This document shows, one piece after another, positions 1 to 7,091 of a DNA stretch of 9,560 nt. The notes below the pieces were generated by a model. The model saw nothing but the letters and a program-made list of their open reading frames with translations, made no database searches and had not been told where the DNA came from. A program made the translations under genes and the position numbers. Source of the DNA: JBFMDN01 sp040753915 (GTDB lineage: Bacteria > Desulfobacterota > Desulfomonilia > Desulfomonilales > Desulfomonilaceae); NCBI GenBank assembly GCA_040753915.1, contig JBFMDN010000113.1, positions 1 to 9,560 of the forward strand, read 5' to 3'. Every line of letters begins with the position of its first letter. Position 1 is the stretch's first letter.

Positions 1-59
1 TATACAGTGGCAGGCCCGCCAAAGACGTCATCCCCTGCAATTTCTTTTCAACTTCATAC

Positions 60-88
60 TGGAAAGGAAGGAGCCCTTGTGTCATAAT
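60..88 (+). promoter_or_regulatory. Candidate extended -10 promoter upstream of the cas operon
   Basis: TGGAAA (60-65, 4/6 match to the -35 consensus) lies 17 nt before CATAAT (83-88, 5/6 match to the -10 consensus). A TG at 80-81 makes it an extended -10 site. Transcription would start at about 94-96, exactly where the structured element at 95 begins. It is the best sigma-70-type site I see ahead of cas3. Positions 1-59 hold nothing I can name. Pattern match only; no transcript data. Confidence 0.4.
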
Positions 89-94
89 CACGTC

Positions 95-177
95 ACCTCG
101 TTGGTGATAGAATCGTTTTCACAAAAGTATTCTATCTTCTTGATCTCTCAAGAACAACGAGGTTTTTCACTTTTTTT
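95..177 (+). promoter_or_regulatory. Structured three-stem element with T tract (possible attenuator or small RNA)
   Basis: Three perfect inverted repeats are nested so that they pack into a three-way junction. The outer stem is ACCTCGTTG (95-103) with CAACGAGGT (155-163). Arm 1 is GATAGAAT (106-113) with ATTCTATC (129-136), continued inside by TTTT/AAAA. Arm 2 is TTCTTGA (137-143) with TCAAGAA (148-154) around a TCTC loop. Only two bases (104-105) lie between the stems. The outer stem runs straight into TTTTT (163-167), CAC, then seven T (171-177), as in an intrinsic terminator. A competing hairpin TCACC/GGTGA (93-97/103-107) would disrupt both the outer stem and arm 1. The cas3 start is 50 nt downstream. 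It could be a transcription attenuator in the cas leader, a free-standing small RNA, or the terminator of something upstream. The base pairing is seen; the function is inferred. Confidence 0.45.
105..136 (+). promoter_or_regulatory. Second candidate extended -10 promoter within a palindrome (possible operator)
   Basis: TGATAGAAT (105-113) is an extended -10 motif: TG, one base, then TAGAAT, which has one mismatch to TATAAT. No good -35 lies at the usual distance (85-90 is TAATCA, 3/6). The -10 is the left half of the imperfect palindrome 106-136, centred on 121, near where transcription would begin. Such placement is typical of a repressor operator. It may instead be only arm 1 of the RNA structure. 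A transcript from here would lack the left strands of the outer stem and of arm 1. Confidence 0.28.
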
Positions 178-227
178 GACCCGCGATCTAGGGAAGTGCG
201 GACGCGCGCGGGAGGGAGGAGTGCGAC

Positions 228-2495
228 ATGAGCGAATACATTGCCCATACGGAGAATGATTCAGGTCTGCCCCAAGCGTTGGAGGCTCACCTGAGGGCGG
301 TGGCGGATAAGGCGTCCGGTTTTGCCGCTGCGTTCGATGCTTCTGAGGAAGGACACGCAGCGGGACTATTGCACGACATTGGGAAATTCAAAGACGAATT
401 CCAGAGCTACCTCAAGAAGCGGAGAAAGCGCGGGATTGAAACTCATCACGCTGCGTACGGGGCTGCCGTGGCCTTCGAGAAAGGCTGGCCCAGCTCTTTT
501 GCCATTGCAGGACATCATGCCGGATTGCACGACCGGGGTGATCTGCAGAGCCTCATCGATGAGACGGGACCGTATAACATGTCTAAAGAGCTGCCGATCA
601 TCAAAGAGCGGTTCCAACGAGTCGTAGGCGGAGTGCCCGAGCAGGTGCGAGACCCGGCTTTCTTGACCCAGGAAGACTGTTCGCCATGTACCTGGGAATT
701 CTACACGAGAATGCTTTTCTCCTGCCTTGTAGACGCTGATTTTCTGGACACTGAAGAACACTTTTCGGGCCGAGCTCGTCACACGATTCATCTCCAAGAC
801 GTATGCGAAGGGCTTATGCAGCGCTTAGAAAGCGAGCGGCAATCCAAGCCGAGAGACGGGATGTTAAACGAGACCCGCAACAGCATATTCAATCAATGTG
901 TTCGCGCCGCGGGTGAACCAAAGGGTTTCTACTCGCTGACGGTGCCCACTGGCGGCGGCAAGACGCTTTCGAGCATGGCATTTGCCCTTGCACACGCCCA
1001 CAGATGGAATCTCGATCGCATCATTGTGGTAATTCCGTACCTCTCGATCATCGAGCAGAACGCAGCCGAATACAGGCGCATACTCGACCCGCAGAACACC
1101 GGGGTTGTCATCGAGCACCATTCCGGCGTGCCGGTCCCGGAAGATTGGGAACGGGCCCAATCAAGCGTAGCTCAGAGGGCCGCCGAGAACTGGGACGCAC
1201 CCTTAATCGTGACGACGTCGGTGCAGTTCGTAGAATCCCTGTTTGCGTCGTCCCCTTCCAAGTGCCGGAAACTCCATAACATATCCCGTTCAGTGGTTGT
1301 GATGGATGAAGTTCAGACCCTTCCGTTTCACTTGCTGGAACCCTTGTTGAGTGTCTTGCGTGAGCTGCGCAACCACTACGGAGTCACTTTCCTCTTCTTG
1401 ACGGCCACTCAGCCGGGTTTCAGACACGATGGATTCCACCTGCGGGAAGGCTTTAAGCCGGGTGAAGTCCGCGAAATAACTCACAGGACAGAGACCTTGT
1501 TCAGGAAACTCCAGCGGGTAAAATTTCAGGTCCTGAACACGATGAGCTGGACCGACTTGAGTTGCCGAATGGCCGCGTGCGGCCAAGTGCTGGCCGTTGT
1601 GAACGTCCGGCGTCACGCTTTCGCCCTGTGGGAGGCTTTGCGGAGCGCACTTCCCGCGGAAAAGCATGACTCGCTTTTCCACCTATCGTCGGCTATGTGC
1701 CCTGAGCATAGGCTGTGGACGCTCGGAGAGATAAAGAACCCGAGAGAGGGGAGTATACGCGGTAGGCTTGCTCGAGGTTTTCCGTGCCGGGTGGTGGCCA
1801 CCCAAGTAGTCGAAGCTGGCGTTGACTTCGACTTTCCCGTGGTATTTAGGGCCATGGGACCGCTTGATTCAATTATCCAGGCGGCGGGGCGCTGCAATCG
1901 TGAAGGTCGTCTGCTGGACGAAGCGGGCCGTCCCAGTTTGGGCGAAGTATACATCTTTACGCCCCAAGATCACGTCCTGCCTCCCGGACTCTACAAGACT
2001 GCTACCCAACAGACAGCGGTTTTCCTTGCCGGCCTTCAATCTCTTGATGTATTGTGCAGAAATCCAGCCCTCTTTGGAGAGTATTTCTCGCAAGTAGTCC
2101 AACTTACGGATACTGATCATGCCCGAGGGAAGGAGGGCTCCATTCAAGATGACAGATCCGAGTTCAGGTTTCGCAGCGTATCTCGAAAAGCCCGAATGAT
2201 TGAGGACGAGGGGGTTCCTGTGGCTGTTCACTATGGCATGGGGAGCGAGATAATCTCACGCATTCGTAGTCGTGCCGAAGCAGGAGACCGTCAGGCATTT
2301 ACTTACCGTGATCTTAGAACATTACAGCGCTTCATGGTGAACCTGCGCAGGCCTGATCTTGATCGGGCTCAGCGGATTGGGCTAGTGACGCGCATCCTCC
2401 CTGATGCCAACCTATTCGTCGTTGAAGAGGGGTGCTACAACAGGCACCTTGGCCTGCTCATAGAGCAAAGACCTACGGAGGATTTTATCGTATGA
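228..2495 (+). CDS. cas3: CRISPR-associated helicase-nuclease Cas3 (type I-C)
   Basis: Cas3 is recruited by target-bound Cascade, then nicks and unwinds the displaced DNA 3' to 5' using metal-dependent HD nuclease and ATP-driven SF2 helicase activities. The 755-aa product has both parts. The N-terminal HD domain shows H7, H21, LLHDIGK with H49-D50, H74, GHH (H96-H97) and D169/D171. The helicase shows Walker A PTGGGKT (240-246), a DEAH-type motif DEVQ (360-363), TAT (392-394), motif V ATQVVEAGVDF (524-534) and motif VI QAAGRCNREGR (551-561). No key residue is missing, and the length is usual for I-C. The start is supported by GGAGGAG (215-221), 6 nt before the ATG. It is the first gene of the operon; its stop overlaps the cas5c start in ATGA (2492-2495). 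Confidence 0.97.
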   Translation: MSEYIAHTENDSGLPQALEAHLRAVADKASGFAAAFDASEEGHAAGLLHDIGKFKDEFQSYLKKRRKRGIETHHAAYGAAVAFEKGWPSSFAIAGHHAGLHDRGDLQSLIDETGPYNMSKELPIIKERFQRVVGGVPEQVRDPAFLTQEDCSPCTWEFYTRMLFSCLVDADFLDTEEHFSGRARHTIHLQDVCEGLMQRLESERQSKPRDGMLNETRNSIFNQCVRAAGEPKGFYSLTVPTGGGKTLSSMAFALAHAHRWNLDRIIVVIPYLSIIEQNAAEYRRILDPQNTGVVIEHHSGVPVPEDWERAQSSVAQRAAENWDAPLIVTTSVQFVESLFASSPSKCRKLHNISRSVVVMDEVQTLPFHLLEPLLSVLRELRNHYGVTFLFLTATQPGFRHDGFHLREGFKPGEVREITHRTETLFRKLQRVKFQVLNTMSWTDLSCRMAACGQVLAVVNVRRHAFALWEALRSALPAEKHDSLFHLSSAMCPEHRLWTLGEIKNPREGSIRGRLARGFPCRVVATQVVEAGVDFDFPVVFRAMGPLDSIIQAAGRCNREGRLLDEAGRPSLGEVYIFTPQDHVLPPGLYKTATQQTAVFLAGLQSLDVLCRNPALFGEYFSQVVQLTDTDHARGKEGSIQDDRSEFRFRSVSRKARMIEDEGVPVAVHYGMGSEIISRIRSRAEAGDRQAFTYRDLRTLQRFMVNLRRPDLDRAQRIGLVTRILPDANLFVVEEGCYNRHLGLLIEQRPTEDFIV

Positions 2496-3370
2496 CGGAG
2501 AACCTAGTGTCTGTCCGGGTGTGGGGTGACTTCGCGTGCTTTACTCGGCCGGAGATGAAGGTGGAAAGGGTCAGCTACCCCGTCATGACGCCTTCCGCTG
2601 CCCGCGGAGTCCTGGAGGCCATCTTCTGGGAACCCGAGGTGTACTATGTCATAGACTCTATACGGGTGATCAACAGGGGTAAGTGGGCCTCGTTTATGCG
2701 TAACGAAGTCATCAAGGTGATCAATGTCAACAGCGTAACAACGTGGATGAAGGACCCCGCCAGGTTCGAACCGATACAGGCCGGTGGGGGAGCCAAGGAC
2801 GGAACGCAGCGGAACATGCTCGCCCTGGAGGATGTGGAGTACATCATCACGGCTGAGCTCGCCCCAACTGAGATCGGTAGGCGCTCCGCCGTGAAGCTCA
2901 CCAAATACCTCAACGAATTCAAACGAAGGGCCCAGCAAGGAAAGTGTTTTCATCGGCCGTGCTTGGGAATGCGGGAGTTCGCTGCGGACTTCGATTGGGA
3001 GGCCGATCCCCAGGCAGCGCTCGAACGGCGAGCCGTGGAGCTCTATCCAGGTCAGGACTGGCGCTTGATCTGGTTGCATGAAGATCTGGGACTCATGCTG
3101 TATGACGTGTTCGACTACGAGGAGCGAGGACATGGGTTCCGGTGGGGTTCTGACCGCGCGGGTGAGATTTCTGTACCCATCCCTGAAATGGCGACGGATG
3201 TCACTCCAGATCGGAAGCCGAGGCTCAGAACGAGCGTTCCTTCTGGGGTCTTTGAAGGTCGGAAAGTGGCCCCTTACGCTTCGTATTTCAAGGCACGCAT
3301 CGATGAAGCTAGAATGGAATGCAATCCCGCAAGAACTGCCATTATCCGAAGGATCCTGACGGAGGGATGA
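2492..3370 (+). CDS. cas5c: Cas5c (Cas5d, Csd-type) pre-crRNA endonuclease and Cascade subunit
   Basis: In type I-C, which has no Cas6, Cas5c cuts each repeat of the precursor RNA below its hairpin and stays on the 5' handle in Cascade. Family marks in this 292-aa product are the N-terminal VRVWGDFACFTRPE (8-21), TPSAARGVLEAIFW (33-46), GTQRNMLALEDVEYII (104-119) and CFHRPCLGMREFAADF (152-167). I use ATG 2492, not the upstream in-frame start at 2432, because the family begins here, GGAGGA (2477-2482) lies 9 nt ahead, and it couples to the cas3 stop. It is some 50-60 residues longer than the usual 220-240; the surplus follows LMLYDVFDYE (201-210). By remembered alignment with B. halodurans Cas5d (Y46, K116, H117), Phe45 and Tyr139 replace the Tyr and His, while Lys138 is kept. 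The family call is firm; the residue mapping is less so. Confidence 0.95.
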   Translation: MTENLVSVRVWGDFACFTRPEMKVERVSYPVMTPSAARGVLEAIFWEPEVYYVIDSIRVINRGKWASFMRNEVIKVINVNSVTTWMKDPARFEPIQAGGGAKDGTQRNMLALEDVEYIITAELAPTEIGRRSAVKLTKYLNEFKRRAQQGKCFHRPCLGMREFAADFDWEADPQAALERRAVELYPGQDWRLIWLHEDLGLMLYDVFDYEERGHGFRWGSDRAGEISVPIPEMATDVTPDRKPRLRTSVPSGVFEGRKVAPYASYFKARIDEARMECNPARTAIIRRILTEG

Positions 3371-3373
3371 GAA

Positions 3374-5380
3374 ATGCTTCTCAAAGTGCTGCACGACCTT
3401 GCCGACCGAGAGAATCTGCTCAGAGACCTTCATGTTGAGCAACGGCCTGTTCATCTTCTCATTCCGATCTCGACGAGCGGCGAATTTATCGGTGAAGGAG
3501 TTATCTCGCTCCACTCCCAGGATAGAAAGGGAAAGACCGTGCTGGGCAGAAAGCTGACTTTCCCTCGCTTCCCTGGAGAAAACAACGGAGGAAGAGCCTA
3601 CTTTCTTGCCGAATCGTGTACTCATATACTGGGTATTGAAACGCCGTCCGGGACCGGCCTATCCCTGAATCTCAAGAAGAAACCGAATGCGGTGAAGTCG
3701 TTTCTCCACTTCTGGGAGCAGATAGAGGCTGCAGAGCGCGAGATCGCCTCACCCGTCCTGAAAGCGGTGCTGAGATTCCGTGAATCCTACCTCCATGAGA
3801 CCGAGGGGTGTTTGGTGCACAAGTTGCCATTTATAGAGCTTAAAGAGGGGAAGCCGAAAGGGAAACGAGTACCGGAGCTCCGCGTTTGTGCAAGGACCTC
3901 GGGCGGTGAATGGATTCCCTTGGCGAATCTTACGTTGTCATTTCAAGTGGACGGCAACCTCATCTTTAGTCCAGACCCGGATGATTCACTGCATCGGTAC
4001 TGGAGGGAGCAGTACCGAAAAATCGCTTTTTCTGAAGCGAACTCAATAGAGCGAGCCGGCGGTCGGGGGCTTTGCATGATCACCGAGGTGAGAGATGCGC
4101 CGATAGCTCGGTCCCACAAACCGAAGATCTTGAGAGTGCCAAATCTGTCGAGCGGGGGATACTTGGTCTCGTTCGCACGCGAGGCACCGGCGTTCTCGTC
4201 GTTCGGTTTTGAAATGGGAGAAAACGCCCCCATTTCGGAGACGGCTGCCGCCAGCTACGCGCTGGGGCTCCAGAGACTTCTGGACAGCGAGAACAATTCG
4301 TTGAGGACAGGTCCTTCAGCAGTTTGCTTTTGGGTACGGTCGCGCCCCGAAAAGACGAGGATGTTTGCCTCCATGCTGAACCAAGCTGACCCGAAAGCCG
4401 TTGCAGACTTTCTAAGGAATCCATGGCAAGGGATCAATCGTGGGCTGGCGAAGCAGGAGGACTTTTATAGCGTCACGTTGTCAGGTAACGCTGGCAGGGT
4501 CGTGGTACGGCACTGGATGCAGCTTACATTGGAAAGAGCTGTGGAGAATTTTGCTGACTGGTTCAAGGACCTCGAAATCGTGCGATTCAGGGCTAATGAA
4601 GAGGGTGAAGGCACGGGAAAAATCTCCGGCTCAGCATATCCTGACACCGACAAGCGTGCCCGAGTCCACCCTTTAGCTCTTTTTCGATTGGCGTGCGCGA
4701 CGGTTCGAGAGGCAAAGGACCTCAGGACCCACGTTGTGGGACAGCTCTATCGTGCTGCGCTGGAAGGATCCGCACCCAGTGTGTCTCTGGCGAAGTTGAT
4801 CCTGGATGAGTTGAGGAGCGCCCTTGTGGGGGACTCACCCAAGAAGCAAAGGTATCCGTTCAGTCCTTCCCGATTTGCCTTGCTCAAACTGATTCTCAAC
4901 AGAAACCGGAAAGGGGATGAACCCATGATCCAGCCACAGATCTTTGAAACGGATGACGAAGCGTATAACTGCGGCCGACTCCTTGCGGTGCTCGCTGAAG
5001 CGCAAGAGCGGGCCCATGAATTCAAACTTGAAGGACCGGGGATTGCGGAACGCTACTTCGGGACAGCGTCCGTTTCTCCTTCGTCGGTACTCCCGCTCCT
5101 CATTAGACTGAACCGCCACCACCTGGAGAAAATACGAAAGTCAAACCAGTACAGCCATCATGCCCGGTTCATCGAGAAGGAGATCCAAAGCATCATGGCC
5201 CACTTCACTAGCCGAACTGCCGGGCAACCTCCGGCGTTTCCCCGTTACTTGGACCTGAAGAAACAGGGCCGATTCTCCATCGGATTTTATCAGCAAAAGG
5301 CAAAGGCAGAAGCCGAACGCAACGCCGCGCTCGATGAGAAGAAACAAGATAAACCCGTGTCCCCTGAGGAGGTGTCCTGA
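3374..5380 (+). CDS. cas8c: Cas8c (Csd1) large subunit of type I-C Cascade
   Basis: This is the large subunit of the I-C surveillance complex, which recognises the PAM, opens the target duplex and docks Cas3. The 668-aa product matches the Csd1 family along its length: APIARSHKPKI and LVSFAREAPAFSSFG, then GENAPISETAAASYA, in the middle (about 240-295); a DFYSVTLSGNAGRVVVRHW block (about 362-380); SPSRFALLKLILNRN (about 497-511); and a C-terminal PRYLDLKKQGRFSIGFY (about 623-639). It is somewhat longer than the roughly 570-620 aa common in the family, with a charged tail rich in Lys, Glu and Ala. GGAGGG (3361-3366) precedes the ATG by 7 nt, and only 3 nt separate it from cas5c. It ends in TGATG, sharing one base with the cas7c start. 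Its 3' part probably also encodes Cas11c from an internal start. Confidence 0.96.
   Translation: MLLKVLHDLADRENLLRDLHVEQRPVHLLIPISTSGEFIGEGVISLHSQDRKGKTVLGRKLTFPRFPGENNGGRAYFLAESCTHILGIETPSGTGLSLNLKKKPNAVKSFLHFWEQIEAAEREIASPVLKAVLRFRESYLHETEGCLVHKLPFIELKEGKPKGKRVPELRVCARTSGGEWIPLANLTLSFQVDGNLIFSPDPDDSLHRYWREQYRKIAFSEANSIERAGGRGLCMITEVRDAPIARSHKPKILRVPNLSSGGYLVSFAREAPAFSSFGFEMGENAPISETAAASYALGLQRLLDSENNSLRTGPSAVCFWVRSRPEKTRMFASMLNQADPKAVADFLRNPWQGINRGLAKQEDFYSVTLSGNAGRVVVRHWMQLTLERAVENFADWFKDLEIVRFRANEEGEGTGKISGSAYPDTDKRARVHPLALFRLACATVREAKDLRTHVVGQLYRAALEGSAPSVSLAKLILDELRSALVGDSPKKQRYPFSPSRFALLKLILNRNRKGDEPMIQPQIFETDDEAYNCGRLLAVLAEAQERAHEFKLEGPGIAERYFGTASVSPSSVLPLLIRLNRHHLEKIRKSNQYSHHARFIEKEIQSIMAHFTSRTAGQPPAFPRYLDLKKQGRFSIGFYQQKAKAEAERNAALDEKKQDKPVSPEEVS
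4925..5380 (+). CDS. cas11c: Predicted Cas11c small subunit translated from inside cas8c
   Basis: In type I-C of Desulfovibrio vulgaris the Cascade small subunit is made from an internal ribosome binding site in cas8c. Here Met518 of Cas8c is encoded by ATG 4925-4927, in frame, after the purine-rich AAGGGGATGA (4911-4920), with GGGG 8 nt before the ATG. The product would be 151 aa, starting MIQPQIFETDDEAYNCGRLL and continuing through a mostly helical region to the shared Cas8c stop. The start falls just ahead of the C-terminal helical domain, as in D. vulgaris; the product is somewhat longer than the roughly 120 aa expected, mainly because of the charged tail. Small subunits line the belly of Cascade and steady the R-loop. 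The start is inferred from position and ribosome binding site. Confidence 0.65.
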   Translation: MIQPQIFETDDEAYNCGRLLAVLAEAQERAHEFKLEGPGIAERYFGTASVSPSSVLPLLIRLNRHHLEKIRKSNQYSHHARFIEKEIQSIMAHFTSRTAGQPPAFPRYLDLKKQGRFSIGFYQQKAKAEAERNAALDEKKQDKPVSPEEVS

Positions 5381-6354
5381 TGAGCAGCATAACCAACCGG
5401 CATGACATTCTCATTCTGTTCGATGTGGCTAACGGCAACCCGAACGGCGATCCTGACGCCGGCAACATGCCCCGCATTGATCCGAATACCGGCAAAGGAA
5501 TTGTTAGCGATGTTTGCCTCAAGCGGAAGGTACGAAACTATGTGGAGATGTTCCCTCCCACCGGAAGCGCAGAAAATGGCAACCTGTTCAATATCCTCAT
5601 ACGGCAAGGGGCCGTAATCAACAAACAAATCGGCAAAGGGCTGGAAGAGGCAAAGAAGGTATCCCCTAGTTCCAAAGAGGACCAACAGAGAAAGGTAAAG
5701 GAGTGGCTCTGCCGAAATTTTTTTGATGTGCGTACGTTCGGTGGCGTCCTCTCCACCGGTGACGACGTGATGAAAGGATCTGCTCACGGTCAGGTCCGCG
5801 GACCAGTCCAATTCACTTTCGGACAATCTTATCATCCGATTACCCCTCTAGAGATCACCATCACGCGATGTGCAGTCACGAAGGAAGAAGACGTGGGGAA
5901 GGAACGGACCATGGGACGTAAACATATCGTCCCGTACGCCCTATACTCGGCCAAATGCTACATATCACCGGTTTTCGCAGACGCGGATCGGGGGACAGGC
6001 TTTACGGAAGAAGACCTCGACGTGTTCTTTCGAGCCTTGACCGACATGTTCACCCACGATCACTCGGCTGCCCGCGGAGAAATGACCATCAGAGGAATTT
6101 ACGATTTCGAGCATGTGGGTACCCAGCATCCCAACAATGCCGAGCAAAACAAACGTGAAGCCCGCCTCGGATGTTGCCACGCGCACAAGCTTTTTGACGG
6201 GATCCAGGTGAAACTGAGGGAAGGAAGAGAATTGCCCGAGTCCTATGGGGATTATGATATCACCTGCTTATGGGAAGAAGAGGCACTTCCAACGGGGGTT
6301 CGACTCCATCTTCGGCACGAGCAACCCATTCGCACAATCTGCCCGGCTCTGTGA
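5380..6354 (+). CDS. cas7c: Cas7c (Csd2) backbone subunit of type I-C Cascade
   Basis: Cas7c is the RRM-fold protein of which several copies coat the crRNA spacer and hold the guide-target duplex. The 324-aa product carries the Csd2 signature near the N terminus: HDILILFDVANGNPNGDPD (8-26), then NMPRIDPNTGKGIVSDVCLKR (split across 29-49). Further blocks are VRTFGGVLSTG (117-127), RGPVQFTFGQSYHPI (140-154), FTHDHSAARGEM (224-235) and a C-terminal LPTGVRLH (303-310). About 14 residues follow this last motif, near which the family often ends. AGGAGGT (5367-5373) lies 6 nt before the ATG, and the start overlaps the cas8c stop by one base. High-copy Cas7 production fits this strong ribosome binding site. 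Confidence 0.97.
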   Translation: MSSITNRHDILILFDVANGNPNGDPDAGNMPRIDPNTGKGIVSDVCLKRKVRNYVEMFPPTGSAENGNLFNILIRQGAVINKQIGKGLEEAKKVSPSSKEDQQRKVKEWLCRNFFDVRTFGGVLSTGDDVMKGSAHGQVRGPVQFTFGQSYHPITPLEITITRCAVTKEEDVGKERTMGRKHIVPYALYSAKCYISPVFADADRGTGFTEEDLDVFFRALTDMFTHDHSAARGEMTIRGIYDFEHVGTQHPNNAEQNKREARLGCCHAHKLFDGIQVKLREGRELPESYGDYDITCLWEEEALPTGVRLHLRHEQPIRTICPAL

Positions 6355-6365
6355 AGGAGTCGGCT

Positions 6366-7091
6366 ATGGCCTTTGCATCTCAATACACTGAGGACGATCT
6401 GCTCCCTCTTTCAGCTCTGTCAGACGTGGTTTTCTGCGAAAGGAGAGCGGGGTTGCACCTTCTCGAGAGACTGTGGGAGGACAACGTGCACACAGCCGAG
6501 GGTACTATCTCCCACGAGCGAGTCCACGGACTGGTCGGCACAGAAGTCCGTGGAAGTGTTCGCATTGTGCGGGGTTTGCTCATACGGTCCCTTCAACTTG
6601 GTCTTTCGGGCAAGGCGGACATGGTGGAGTTCCATCGAGCGGAAGAACCATCTGGCCAACCCTTCCATCAGCAGAGGAGCTTTTCGGGAGTGAGGTTGCC
6701 TGCAACGAAGGGGCTGTGGTCTCCCTATCCTGTCGAGTACAAGAGTGGCATTCTCAGGTCCAACAGGAGCTTTGAGGTTCAGCTTTGCGCTCAGGCGATG
6801 TGCCTTGAGGAAATGCTGCGAGTTCAGGTGCCACGAGGGGCAATTTACTTCGGCAAGACAGGTCGGAGGCTTGAGTTGTTGCTTGACGAGCGCTTGAGAT
6901 CGGAGACCAGAGCCGCGGCGTTCCGTCTCCACGAGATCGCGGCTTCGGGAACTACGCCACGGGTCAAACATGAAAAGAAGTGTGCGAAGTGTTCACTTCT
7001 CGACTCCTGCATGCCCCAAATCGTAGGCCGTGGCCGAAAAGTCTCGCTCTACATTCGCAGGATGGTCGACAGCAAGGGGACAGAACCGTAA
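6366..7091 (+). CDS. cas4: Cas4 Fe-S nuclease of CRISPR adaptation
   Basis: Cas4 works with Cas1-Cas2 to choose PAM-bearing prespacers and trim their ends. The 241-aa product (Cas4/RecB-like nuclease fold) has all the ligands. Cys24 (VVFCERRAGL) and the C-terminal Cys206, Cys209 and Cys215 (CAKCSLLDSC) should bind a 4Fe-4S cluster. His50, Asp85 (SGKADMVEF), Glu124 and Lys126 (PVEYKSG) and Gln139 form the nuclease site. The start is ATG 6366, not the longer in-frame start at 6270, because AAGGAG (6354-6359) lies 6 nt ahead and the protein family begins LLPLSALSDVVFCERR. About 20 extra residues (roughly 92-115) lie between the Asp and Glu-Lys motifs. It starts 11 nt after cas7c; its TAA shares its last base with the cas1 ATG. 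Confidence 0.96.
   Translation: MAFASQYTEDDLLPLSALSDVVFCERRAGLHLLERLWEDNVHTAEGTISHERVHGLVGTEVRGSVRIVRGLLIRSLQLGLSGKADMVEFHRAEEPSGQPFHQQRSFSGVRLPATKGLWSPYPVEYKSGILRSNRSFEVQLCAQAMCLEEMLRVQVPRGAIYFGKTGRRLELLLDERLRSETRAAAFRLHEIAASGTTPRVKHEKKCAKCSLLDSCMPQIVGRGRKVSLYIRRMVDSKGTEP

Noticed and set aside
176..181. TTGACC as a -35 box close to cas3
   Set aside because: The region 15-19 nt downstream is GGACGCGC-like with no -10 box.
191..215. GTGCGGACGCG upstream of cas3 as a degenerate repeat giving a cas-regulating guide RNA
   Set aside because: Only GTGCGG matches the repeat, and the conserved ATTGAAAC end is absent. I see no pseudo-repeat outside the array.
77..259. 60-codon open frame upstream of and overlapping cas3
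   Set aside because: Its start is not ATG, it has no recognisable domain, and it runs through the inverted repeats and the cas3 ribosome binding site. It is best read as chance.
2504..3625. 373-codon minus-strand open frame opposite cas5c and cas8c
   Set aside because: It lies antisense to two clear cas genes, has no family resemblance and no support of its own; GC-rich codon use produces such shadows.
6294..6310. GGGGTTCGACTCC, like a tRNA T arm, near the end of cas7c
   Set aside because: It encodes the conserved LPTGVRLH end of Cas7c, and there is no upstream tRNA body. No tRNA fragment or attachment site.
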